Shown here piece by piece: positions 1-9,937 of a DNA stretch of 64,000 nucleotides. Numbering within the stretch: the first letter of the stretch is position 1; the number at the start of each line of letters is the position of its first letter. The position numbers and the translations under genes are program-made. The notes under the pieces are model-generated. The model was not told the origin of the DNA. It saw nothing but the letters and a program-made list of their open reading frames with translations, and ran no database searches. The stretch comes from Balamuthia mandrillaris (lineage: Eukaryota > Discosea > Longamoebia > Balamuthiidae), in contig JAVKOQ010000020.1 of the NCBI GenBank assembly GCA_031835245.1, positions 146,001 to 210,000 on the forward strand, in the 5' to 3' direction.

Positions 1-3000
1 AAAGCAAAACTTTCTGGCCGCTTTTGGAAGCCTTCTGACGGCCAGGTTTTCTAAAGGAATCATTCCACATGGGTCCTTATCCTGTTGTTGTTTGAGGAAG
101 AGGAATGAGATAAGTAGAGAAGCCAAAAGAGGGAACGAAGGGAACGAGTGAAGTGGAGAAAGAGGAATGAAGTAATATACCTCTTGAGCCTTGAAATAAT
201 AGAGACAATTATGGCTGAGGATGAACCATCGCTTCTTCCACGTTTTGATTCTGCCTCCTTGTTTCACTAACCATCCTTTCTGTAACAAATAAGTAAAAAG
301 AGTTATTATTACAAATACCTACAGCCAAAAGAAGACGCTGAGAAAGAATTGCAAACGGAAGTAGAGAGAAACCTTCTCAGCGCTGCCAAAGAGAATGCCT
401 TCCGACTCCATTTTGATTTCCTCTGTTACTATTCTTCTGTGTAGATCCTCTAACCACTCCGTTGATATATCTTCTTGAAGGTTTAGCTGTCGGATGCTCG
501 ACACGAACCCTTCTGCTGTCATCTTATTCTTTATGCTAGGATTATGCGCGTCCGTATTCAACATAATCGTTGCAAACGCCAACATGTAACATGTATCTGT
601 TATGAAAAAACGCTGCTTAGCAAAGGAAACAAAGCAATTGCAAGGAAGAAGGAAGTAATGATGAAGAAGAAACCTTGATACTGAAAAACAGCAGGATTAC
701 AAGCGGTGAACCTCATGGCGTATTGTTCCATAAGCCTATCGATGATTTGAGCTTCACCAGGCAACCTAAACTTGATGAGGAACTTTCGCAGGGCTTGGTC
801 AAACTCGAGGTCGGTAAAGTCAATGTACTCCACATAAGCAACTAATACCGCATTTGATAACTCGTTACTGCATCATTCAAGTTAGTCAAAAAGCAACACA
901 AACACAAGACATGCAAGGTGATGAATATAACACACAAGAGAGAAAGTAAGAAGAAATATGAATGTGGAGAACTAGAGAAAAATAACACAAAGCTTACTTG
1001 GAGCCTATAAACTCTCCAATTTTTGTTTTGCTCAGCCCATCTGTGTTGTGCAGGAAGGCCGCAATGTCTTCTGGTGTATTCTTTAGCTTCCCTTTCTCCA
1101 CTAACCAATTGATACCCTGTTAACATAAAAAGGTTTTAGCATTTGTTCCTGAAGGGGAATACAAAGGAATGTATAAGAGAAAGAACTCACTCCTAACGGT
1201 TTCGCATTAAACTTATGTACAGCAATTCCCATTTCCTCTTTTGACTGCTTATCTGCCGTCTCATCCCTGTTGCATATATTTGCATACAAAAACAAATAAG
1301 TAAAACGAAAAAGAACTAGTAAAGCAGAAGGTAATGCATGTCTTTCTTACCGTTCAGCAGCAATCTTAGCCAACACTTCAGCTGTGATAACAGTGCCTGC
1401 CTCGGCAACTCTCTTGCCAAGTGCATCAGTGGCGTTGATATCTGCTCCAGCTTTTACAAGAGCTCGTATGCAAGCGAAGTTACCAGACTTTACAGAATAG
1501 TACAGGGGTGTTCTTTCTTGACTGTTTCGGATGTCCACGTTGGCTCCTGCACCCACTAAGAGGTCGACTGCCTCGATGTTACCAGTTGCAGCAAAATGAA
1601 GTGGACTTACGCCATCCGCATCCTTTACAAAAGTTAAATTACGATTAGAGGAGGAAGAGAGGAGGAGGAGGAGGAGGAGAAGGAGGAGGAAGAAGAAGAA
1701 GAAGAAGAAGAACAAGAACAAGAACAAGAACAAGAACAAGAAGAAGAAGAAGAACAAGAAGAACAAGAAGAACAAGAACATGAAAGAAAACGAGAATAAC
1801 ATAAACACAAGAATAAACGAGAAAGAAGTAAAAGAAAGCAGCGGGAAGACAAACTTGGACATCGATTTGGGCACCAGCAGCAATGAGAGCTTTCGCACAG
1901 TCGAGATGCGAGTGGCGGATGGCAAGGTGAAGAGGAGCTCTGCCTCTTGCGTCTCTTCGCTGCACATCAGCCCCCGAGTCGATGAGTACCTTTGTGTGTT
2001 TGAATAATAATGAGAAACAAGAGGGTGAAACAAAAGAAAGGTTCAACAACAAACCTTGACAGACTCCAAATGTCCTTTATAGCTGGCGTTATGCAAAGGA
2101 GTACCCTGATCCAAGTCCTCGCAGTTGACAGCCGCTCCAGCTGCCAACAGCGCCTTCAAACAGGAGGTCCTATTGGAGTAAGCCGCTTTGTGGAGAGGAT
2201 AAGCTCCATCCTGATCTCTGAACTGATGGTCGGCCGCTCCTTTCTCCAACAAGCATTCCACAGACGAGAGGTAGCCACGAAAGGCGGCTTTGTGGAGAGG
2301 GGTGGCCCCTTCCTCGTCGCGGCTGTTGGGGTTAGCCCCTTTGCTGAGGAGGAGGTCAATGCATTCGGTGCGACCTTTGAAAGCAGCATAGTGAAGCGGG
2401 GATGTCGTGAATTCCTCCTCTGTTTTGGTTCGAAGAGAGGAAAGAGGGAGAGGGAGAGAGGAGAGAGGAGAGAGAGAGAGAGAAGGAGAGGAAGAGAGTT
2501 AGTAAAGCGAAGGAGAAACAGCAATAGAAAATTGGAACCGATATCAGCATGGGCTCCATGTTGTAAAAGAAGTTCAAGGCATTGCTTCTGTCCTCGTCCG
2601 GCAGCATGATGGACGCCAGTGCATCCGCTGGCATCCTTGATGGCAACATTCGCTCTGCAGACTAGCAAACAACGGACCACTTCAGGATGGCCATGGAGAC
2701 AAGCCAGGTGCAGCGGCGTTCGCCCCTCTTTGTCGATGGGGTCCACTTTGCAGCCGCCGCTCTCAAGAAGAAGCTTTGCGCAGGAGAGGAAGCCCTTCTC
2801 GGCTGCCATGTGTAGCGCTGTGATGCCCGATGTATCGGCTGTTGGCGAGAAGAACAGCTGTTGCTTAGCAGAGAACAGGAAATTGGAGGAGAAAGAGAAG
2901 AGCAAAGTGAAGAGAGAAGAGCGTGAAGCGAAGAGAGAGGGCGAGAGAAGCAAAAAAGTGAGAGAAAAAAACCGTCATCCGCGGAGATCTTAAGCTCCTG

Positions 3001-4388
3001 TAGAAGGTACTCCACGCAGTTGCTATGGTCCGCCATAACTGCCCTATGCAACGGCGTGTGTCCGTCCTTGTCCACTAGCACACCCCTCTGTAGGACCAGC
3101 GGCTCCATCCCTGCGCTCCCTCCTCCTGTTGTAGCTGCTGCTGCTGTTGTGGAAGCAGCCTGCTCCAAGCTCTTCACCAAGACCTTCAGCACCTCCACAT
3201 GCCCCTGCCCGGCGGCATAGTGCAGGGCCGAGAGGCCGTCATTGTCCACGGCCGTGGCGGATGACGAGCCCCTTTGTAAAGCAAGAGGGATGCTATGACT
3301 GCGTTTGAAGAAGCAGAGGAGGCAGAGGAAGCAGCAGAGGAGGAGCCTGAAGAGGAGGAAGAAGAAAAAGAAGCAGGATCAAAGGGGGTTGAGGAAGAAA
3401 CGGAATAGGCTACAGAAGCACGAGGTGATGGTGGAGAGAGCAACGCTCTATCTACGTCCTCGCGACGAAGCTGCAGCGAATTAAACTCTCGTCGCGCTAT
3501 GTTGCTGCTGGTAGCAGTGGAAAGGAGAGAAGCGGCAGATAAAGAGGAAGTAGTAATGTAAGGAAGATCCATCTCCAGTCGACTGTCCTCCATAGATGCC
3601 ACACAGCTGAGATGCTTCTTTGTATCTTTTTTCCTCTCCTTTTGCACGCTTCGGCTGCTTTTGCTTCGTCGCATCTTTCTGTGTTCCTGCCTTTGGGCAC
3701 CCTTCTCTCTGCCTTTCCGCTCTCGCTCCATCCTGGAACCATCCTTCCGCACAGCATTCTCCTTCTCTTTCTTCTTCAGCGCTCCGGCAGAGGCAGCTCT
3801 AGTGAGAGACTTATTTCCTTTGGAGGTTGGGTCTGAGCTTCTTCTTCTCATTCGTTGTTGTGGTGGTTGCTCTAACCGCTCTTTTTCTCTACCTGTTTGA
3901 CGAGAAGAGCAAAGATTGTTGTTGCTGTTGGTGTGTTCTTTAGACGAAGACGGTGGAGGTGTACGCCTTTTGTTGTTGGGAGTGTTGCCGTCGTCAGAAC
4001 GATTGAGGGAGGTTTGTTGTTGTTGTTTAAGCTGCTGTAAATCCCCACATACTTCTTGAAGACTTCGCCGTTTCGTTATTTTGTCACCCCCTTTTTCTCT
4101 TCGCACCGTGGATGTGGGGCTACTTCTGGCCGAAGAGCTCTTCTTCCAAATGTTTGCCGACCGTTCCTCCACCTGCGAGGAAGAGGTCAGAGAGAAAGAA
4201 GCTTCTTTGTTGATCGAAAGCGGAAGCCTCTCGCAAGAACCTCTAGTCCCTATCATGAAGCTGATGGGACGCTCTCCTCCAGGTTCTCGTTCGACTTCCT
4301 TTAGCGCTTTTGCAATCTTCTTGGCAAGATCCTCATCTGCCATTCCTGGTTCAAATGTGCACTCTTCCTCCAAATACCAGTATTCCAC
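1..4388 (-). CDS. Ankyrin-Sec7-PH Arf guanine nucleotide exchange factor (3' end outside window)
   Basis: Likely activates an Arf GTPase on membranes. In order: a Ser/Lys-rich N-terminal region (about 4388-3270), 12-13 ankyrin repeats (3265-1351, each with a TPLH-type core), a Sec7 domain (1266-373) and a PH domain (279-1). The Sec7 domain has the catalytic-Glu motif FRLPGEAQ and the helix LNTDAHNPS. The PH domain shows WKKRWFIL and IPLENL and resembles cytohesin PH. Exons read on the minus strand: 3265ish..2973, 2838..2539, 2419..2055, 1989..1855, 1622..1351, 1266..1191, 1116..998, 867..674, 596..373, 279..181, 81..<1; junction phases agree from 2973 onward. The join between the N-terminal exon and the first ankyrin exon near 3270 is unresolved. 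Cytohesins have coiled coil-Sec7-PH; here ankyrin repeats replace the coiled coil. The gene continues past base 1. Confidence 0.88.
1656..1778. repeat. (GGA)n/(GAA)n/(GAACAA)n purine tract in an intron
   Basis: Purine-rich trinucleotide run on the plus strand within the intron 1623-1854 of the minus-strand Arf GEF gene. On the sense strand it reads as pyrimidines, like most intronic microsatellites here. Confidence 0.85.
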
Positions 4389-5135
4389 AGCTCTGTCTTT
4401 TTTTTTTTTCGACTACCAGCAGCTGTCGTTGGCCGCTGCCTTTGGTTCCCTTTTTGCCGGATTGAGTGGCAAAAAAAATATATGAGTACTTTTCCCCACC
4501 GCGTTTGCTGATGATTTGAAGAGACACGGAGCTTCCCGTAAGGCGGCGCAAAGATCATAAGATCTAAGGACAACGAATAAAGAAATCACGCCATTAGTCT
4601 TTTGGGCCAATGAGCATGTTTCCCGCCAAAACAACCCTTCCTTCTCCCACCCCTTTGAAGGCAAAGTGGTGGGTTGGGGTGTGGGGTGGGGGGTGTACGG
4701 AATGGATGCTCATGCTGCTGCTGCCGCCAATAAACTTTTGGTACTCGTCAGTCGCCTTGCCATTTTTCTGCTACTCGTTTTCTTCTCTTCTCTTCTTTTC
4801 TTTTCATTTCTTTCTTTTCAAAAGTAAACACACAGACACACACATCCACGAAGCTCCACGCACCACCGTATTTCTCATTGCTACGCTTCTACTACACAAG
4901 GAGGAAACCAGCGGAAGGAGGCAGAGGTGGAAACCGAAGCGGTTCAGCCGCAGGCAGGGGCACTGCTCCGATTGAAAAGGTAGCGTTCTTTTTTCTCTGC
5001 TCGCTCACTACATTTTTTGATGATGGGAAAAAAATTTGTTACCAACCACTCACTAATGATTTCTTTTGTTTAAAAAAGAACAGCATCACGAACCTCTGTG
5101 CGCCTCTTCCACAACGCTGCTGGAAGCTGGCCTGA
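4389..5135. other. Intergenic region between the Arf GEF gene and the Fanzor ORF
   Basis: Shared upstream region of two divergent genes. It has a G-rich stretch near 4665-4695, a pyrimidine-rich stretch at 4770-4825, and a possible 5' leader intron for the Fanzor gene (GT near 4980, AG near 5084). No terminal inverted repeat or target duplication pairing with sequence downstream of 6461 was seen by eye. No convincing further gene. Confidence 0.5.
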
Positions 5136-6461
5136 ATGGCAAGTTGCCCACAGTGCGGAAAAAAGTTTGCTACCTCTCACGGGTTGGCCATCCACTTCGG
5201 TCGGGTCCACAAGGAAGGGGGTCGCGCCACTACTTCTGCTACTTCCACTGCTACTCGGAAAAGAAGAGCGGAAAACGCCCCAGCGGCACCTCAGGCAAGG
5301 GCACAGAAGCGTGGAAGGCCGCAGGCTGCACCCGCCCAGCCCTTTTGGAACCAGTTTTCCAGCTTAATCGGGAGAAGATTAATAAAGATGAAGGAACAAG
5401 TCAGGAAGAAATTCCTAAATAACAGCAATTTCAAGGGAGAGAACAAGAGCCTTGCGTGGGTGTTGGAAACTCCTCGATTCATTCGGAGTGACGCTGTCGA
5501 TGATTTCTTCAACGGCGTGAAAAGCAGCTTGGCGGCGGGCAGAGGCACGACTGGATTCCAGATGAAGTTCCGTGGTAGGAAGGACAAGAGCCAGTCTCTC
5601 AGCATCCAAGCCAGGGAGTGGAACCACAACAGCTCTATCCGCCAACTCTTCTTCGGGGAGGCGCGAATCAAAGCGAGGGACAAGAACTACAAAGTTCCGT
5701 CAGAGGTGCTCTATGCCGTTCGTCTGGTGAAGGACACTCGACTGGGCCATTACTACCTCTGCGTGCCTCAGCCTTTGAAGCTCATGGGCGAGAGCCAAGC
5801 CCGTGAGCACCGAAGGAGAGAGGCAGGCATCATCGCCTTGGATCCAGGAGTGCGCACATTCATGACCACCTACAACGGCTGCGGGGAGGTCACCGAGTGG
5901 GGCAAAGCGGACATCAACGAGATAGGCAAGCTGTGCCACCGCCTGGATCGCATGCAGAGTAAGGGCACCAAGGTCAACCACAGACAACGGCGCCGTCTCC
6001 GAAGGGCCGCTGCTCGGCTTCGCCAGAGGATCCGCAACCTGGTGGATGACCTCCACAAGAAGCTCGTGTTTTGGTTGGTCAGGAACTTCTCCCTCATCCT
6101 TCTGCCAGAGTTCAGGAGCCAGCAGATGGTGCGGCGAGGCCACCGCCGCATTGGCTCACGAACGGCCAGAGCCATGCTCACCTGGTCCCACTATCGCTTC
6201 AGGCAGAGGCTCCTCAACAAGGCCAAGGAATTTCCGTCCTGTACGGTCTGCCTCTGCGATGAGGAATACACCTCCAAGACCTGCGGCAAGTGCGGCCAAG
6301 TCCACCACCAGTTGGGGGGAAACAAGACCTTTCGGTGCCCTCAACCCGAGTGTGGCTACCAGGCGGATCGAGATGCCAACGCCGCCCGAAACATCTTGAT
6401 CCGCTTTTTTACGTTGCAAGCACTTACCACCTCCTCCTCCTCCTCTGTGAGGGGGCGGTAG
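5136..6461 (+). CDS. Fanzor: Fanzor: eukaryotic TnpB-like RuvC nuclease with N-terminal C2H2 finger and AT-hook-like motif
   Basis: 441 aa, no intron. Fanzors are transposon-borne RNA-guided DNA nucleases related to bacterial TnpB. Residues 4-25 form a C2H2 finger (C4, C7, H20, H25). Residues 41-62 are basic and include RKRR and an AT-hook-like KRGRP, probably nuclear localisation or DNA binding. The RuvC core: IALDPG with Asp236; ILLPEF with Glu325; CDEEYTSKTC with Glu376/377; a zinc ribbon with C383, C386, C401, C406; and DRDANAARN with Asp413. The length suits a compact TnpB/Fanzor2-like protein. The ATG at 5136 keeps the finger intact. The ORF looks richer in G+C than its neighbours and is intronless among intron-rich genes, which suggests late arrival. 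No transposase or serine recombinase lies beside it, so it may be a solo insertion or a host-retained gene. Family is secure; activity is not shown. Confidence 0.92.
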   Translation: MASCPQCGKKFATSHGLAIHFGRVHKEGGRATTSATSTATRKRRAENAPAAPQARAQKRGRPQAAPAQPFWNQFSSLIGRRLIKMKEQVRKKFLNNSNFKGENKSLAWVLETPRFIRSDAVDDFFNGVKSSLAAGRGTTGFQMKFRGRKDKSQSLSIQAREWNHNSSIRQLFFGEARIKARDKNYKVPSEVLYAVRLVKDTRLGHYYLCVPQPLKLMGESQAREHRRREAGIIALDPGVRTFMTTYNGCGEVTEWGKADINEIGKLCHRLDRMQSKGTKVNHRQRRRLRRAAARLRQRIRNLVDDLHKKLVFWLVRNFSLILLPEFRSQQMVRRGHRRIGSRTARAMLTWSHYRFRQRLLNKAKEFPSCTVCLCDEEYTSKTCGKCGQVHHQLGGNKTFRCPQPECGYQADRDANAARNILIRFFTLQALTTSSSSSVRGR

Positions 6462-6489
6462 GCGGTAAGGTTGCTTTGGTGCCGGCACC
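6423..6489 (+). other. Hairpin over the Fanzor stop codon plus a 12-bp palindrome: candidate guide-RNA scaffold or element end
   Basis: An imperfect stem pairs 6423-6441 with 6451-6469, about 16 of 19 positions counting G-U, and brackets the stop codon at 6459-6461. A perfect palindrome GGTGCCGGCACC follows at 6478-6489. In TnpB and Fanzor systems the guide RNA overlaps or follows the 3' end of the nuclease ORF and ends at the element boundary. Assigning that role here is inference from position and folding only. Confidence 0.4.
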
Positions 6490-6632
6490 GTTGCTTATAG
6501 CGAGTCGTAAGACAAGCCGTGATTAGGCACGCCGGAGGTGGGTTATTTTTTGTTTCTCTGTTTTTTGTTTTCCTTTTACTAATTTTGCTTTATTTTCGTT
6601 GTCCCATGGATCGGCTTGATCTTGGCGCCGCC

Positions 6633-8923
6633 TTACCCTCTCTCCTCCCAACCAGAAAGGGTGAAGGAATGGTGCTTCAACACCGAGTCGCTGCCACCGC
6701 TCCAAATATCCTGCTTACGCCCTTTCTCTCCTTCCTCCTCCTCCGAGGCTTCGTCCTCCAGAGTCATTGTCGACCACGCCGCGCACAGCACCTTCTCCTT
6801 ATGGGCAGAAGGCAAGGTGTGGAGCGGGGTGATGCTGCGCACGTCCCAAACCTTGACTTTGCCGTCGTGAGAGGCGGAGAGGAAGAGGTGCTCGTTGCGA
6901 GGATGCCATTGCACGGTGCTCACCCATTCCGCGTGAGACAAAAATCTTTGTTTCACCATTGCGCCTTCTGTTTTTGTTTGCAAGCAAGTTTAGCAGAAAT
7001 TAAAAACAAAACACAATAAAAATGAGAATTAAAGACAAAGAGAAGAGAAGGTGTTACCAGTGGAACGAGGATCCCACAAGCGGATGTAGCGATCGGTGTG
7101 GCCGCTGATCAATGCGCCAAGATTGGCGTTGAAGGAGACACTCAACACCACGTGCTCGCCTGACTATTATTGTTTTGGAAAAAAAAAAGTTGGCATAAGG
7201 AATGAAATGAAATGAGAAGAAGAAAATAGAATACCAGAGTTCTTGTGTTAACGGTGCTGTCAACATCCCATTGGCGAATAGAGTGATCCCATGAGCCGCT
7301 GTAAATGGTGTCCGCAAGTGGCCACGTTAAACAGGAAACACATTGAGCATGCGATTCCAATGTTACCAATGCGGCCTGTTGATGTGTTTTTTTAAGTTTT
7401 TTAATCTTTGAGAAGTAAAGAACGAGAAGGAATAGAGGAGAAGAGAAAAGAAAGAAGGAGAAAAAAATACCTTGAACGGTTCCTTTTTGATCTTCTTTTT
7501 GTCGGACTCGTTGGCTTCGGATTTGTCAAAAGGATCGCCGGCTTCAAACTCGGATGTAGGATCCCAAACTTTAATTGTGTTATCCCATGCTCCCGAACAA
7601 AACTGAGTTTTTGTTTGACAGAGGGCATTAATAGAGATCAGGAGGAATGACGGTGAAAGCAAAGAGAAAGAACACAAAGAAGAAGAGGACGAAGGAGGAC
7701 AAGGCAAACCTTTTGGAAAGATGGATTATGAGCGAGAGCTTCTACGGAGCCAGTGTGTCCTTTAAACCGTTCTGCGTGTTCCACTTTCGAGTTCTTTGTA
7801 TTAACCTTTGTGTTTTGGTTTTGAAAAGAAGATAGAGTATTAACAACTGCGAGCAATTTGAGACAAGAAGAAGAAAAAGCGACAAACAAATACCTTCCAA
7901 GACGATATAGTATGATCCTTTGAGCCAAGAGCAAAATAAAGGACGTCAGTGCTTGCTGTAGGTTTTTGCAGCAGTTAGAAAGATGGAAACAGAAAATACG
8001 ATAGAGAAAGAAGGAGAAGAAAAAGGAAGGAAGGACAAACGTTTGGACAACCAAGTGGCGCTCTTGACGGCTCCGGTGTGGCGGGAGCCTTCAATGACCG
8101 CCGTTTTTTCTCCTTTGCTGTCCCACACGCAACCTCCTTGATCATAGGAGCCCGTCACCACAAAGCTATATTCGTCGGTGTTTAGAACGAAGAAGCAAAG
8201 AAGTATTGAAGAAGCAAAGCAGAAAGCAGAAAGTGGGAAGTGGGAAGAAGAAGAAGAAGAAGAAGAAGAAGAAGAAGAAGAAGAAGAACAAGAAGAACAA
8301 GAAGAAGAAGAAGAACAAGAAGAGCAAGAACAAGAACAAGAACAAGAGCAAGAACAAGAACAAGAACAAGAAGAACAACAAGAAGAAAGAACAAACGAAC
8401 CCAGTGAAAGAGGTGAGCAAGCAAGAGATCCAGTCGTCGTGCTGGTGGTCGGCTTCATGCTTGGGAGGGGGCGAGGCCTCCACGTACTCCAGCGTCAGGA
8501 TCTCTTCCTCCCCCTTTTGATGCTGTGCCAAGTATTTGCCCAGCGAGGTTCGCAGAAACTGCCGGTCGATCAGAAAATCAAATGGACGTTTCGGTTCTTT
8601 CATTTTTTAATGTGTGAGTGAGCGAAAAAAAAATCCGGAGAGGAAAGAGTGAGAGTACCAAGTCCTAACAAAAAGTTGACCACCTCCGAAAGGCCCAAAC
8701 GGGACAGCCGCAGGGGAACAAAGTAGGGGGTCTCTGGCGCGCGGAGCAAAGGGTCCTTGAGCTTGGTCACGAAGCGGACCTGCATCTCCTTCTCCTTTTC
8801 TTCTCCCTCATGGTTCGCTGCCTCCGCGGAGTCCTTGGCTTTGCTCTCTCGCTTCGCCTGCTGTCGTTCCTCCTCCTCCTCCTCGTCGATCCCCTCAAAG
8901 AAGTCCTCCTCCTCGTTCATCAT
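6633..8923 (-). CDS. WDR12: WDR12/YTM1 ribosome biogenesis WD40 protein
   Basis: Subunit of the PeBoW (Nop7-Erb1-Ytm1) complex needed for 60S subunit maturation in the nucleolus. Nine exons: 8923..8659, 8596..8401, 8165..8041, 7955..7894, 7805..7710, 7602..7471, 7375..7235, 7163..7058, 6967..6633, giving 485 aa. After an acidic leader comes the NLE domain that contacts the Rea1/Mdn1 MIDAS domain (VRFVTKL at residues 49-55, then LGLSEVVNFLL). Seven WD repeats follow (for example TGSYDQGGCVWD, SGAWDNTIKVWD, SGHTDRYIRLWD, SASHDGKVKVWD). Two Met codons open the frame; either 8923 or 8920 may be used. Its 3' end lies 171 bp from the convergent Fanzor stop codon. Confidence 0.95.
8238..8392. repeat. 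(GAA)n/(GAACAA)n microsatellite in a WDR12 intron
   Basis: Long plus-strand purine run inside the intron 8166-8400 of WDR12; sense strand reads CTT/TTG. It produces spurious long ORFs of poly-Glu, Lys, Ser and Phe in several frames. Confidence 0.9.
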
Positions 8924-9937
8924 TTTTCTTTCTTTCTTTTCTTCTTTTTTTCTTTATCGTTAAATTTTTGTAGACAAAATTCACGTCGTCACGGTGAAGT
9001 AAATATCGCGTCGTCTTGAGAGAGGAATATAGTGCCGAAATTCTGCGCAATTGGTGCACAGAAACGTTATGGAAGAAACTTGTGATGAAGGAAGGCGCTG
9101 TCCCCCCCCCCCCGCGCATGCTGCTCAACTGTGCTGCCTTCCTCAACGTTACGCTGCTGTTTTTCCCCTGGACATCACACTGCCCTCCCTTCTCTAACGG
9201 GATGCTGCTCCCGCCTCAAAAGGGGGACACTGCCCCGCCTGCTGAACCTCATGCTGCCCCACCCTCCTGCAGGGTTGGGTTGGGGCAGGTGCCACCTCCA
9301 AGCAGTCCACCACCTATTGGCAAGGCAGCAAGGGGTGGTGCACCACAACAGGGAGCTCATTGTCGATATCGAAAATCTGCGTTGGATCAATTATCCATTG
9401 TCGACACAAAATCCCGGCCAGTAAGAATGTTCCATCGGTATGAATACCGTATGATGGTCTCCGGTGTGCAGGACACGCATTCCCAATTGTTCGTTTGCTT
9501 GTTTGTTTTTTTTTTTTTTGTTGAAAACATTATTATTTTTTTTTTAACTATCACCGCCTGACCTGTTTCACAACCTTAATTTTCCAACAAAACAAATTTT
9601 TTTGAACCAACACAACAAAAACCATAGCAATCGATTTGATTGCAAATTTTTTGTTTTGCGTGTTGCTCAGGGCTCCTAAAGTACCACGTTTTTGCAGGGA
9701 ACGCCAAGGTTTGGCTCCTTAAACTACAAAAGTTTACACTTTTGTGTCAAACAACAAATCTGTTGAAAAAATTCAAAGGTGAGCAGGAATTCGTTTCCCA
9801 CAAAAGTTGGTGTCCTGAAACAGGTCAGCCTTATCAGTATACTGCAGAAGTTCGTGGACAACACGCGAAAGGCTGAAAATATTTCCAAAAAGAAAGAACC
9901 GCACCGTCCAAAAAAAAAAAATAAAAAAAATAACGCC
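8924..9937. other. Divergent upstream region of WDR12 and the ZNFX1-like gene
   Basis: About 1 kb without a convincing gene. It holds a C-rich run at 9103-9115, a CTGC-rich stretch at 9118-9270, poly-T tracts at 9510-9545, A-rich sequence at 9880-9932, and one TGTCGACA palindrome at 9399. An open frame at 9016-9561 has no recognisable domain and biased composition, so I do not call it a gene. Confidence 0.5.
9399..9406. promoter_or_regulatory. TGTCGACA palindrome upstream of the ZNFX1-like gene
   Basis: Perfect 8-bp palindrome about 530 bp before the chosen ATG at 9938. The same octamer occurs upstream of other genes here (25168, 34896, and three copies between 45567 and 45631). Regulatory role is inferred. 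Confidence 0.35.

Noticed and set aside
4600-6600. Terminal inverted repeats or target duplications around the Fanzor ORF
   Set aside because: None could be paired by eye; IS607-like carriers lack them anyway, so element ends remain undefined.
8166-8620. Long overlapping ORFs on both strands rich in Glu, Lys, Ser, Leu or Phe
   Set aside because: They are readings of the (GAA)n/(GAACAA)n intron tract; the true WDR12 exon ends at 8401.
9016-9561. 181-codon ORF in the WDR12/ZNFX1 intergenic region
   Set aside because: Pro/Cys/Leu-biased composition from C-rich DNA and no domain; probably chance.
9779-9937. Upstream extension of the ZNFX1-like frame
   Set aside because: It opens with GTG and runs through an A-rich leader; the first ATG at 9938 has good context.
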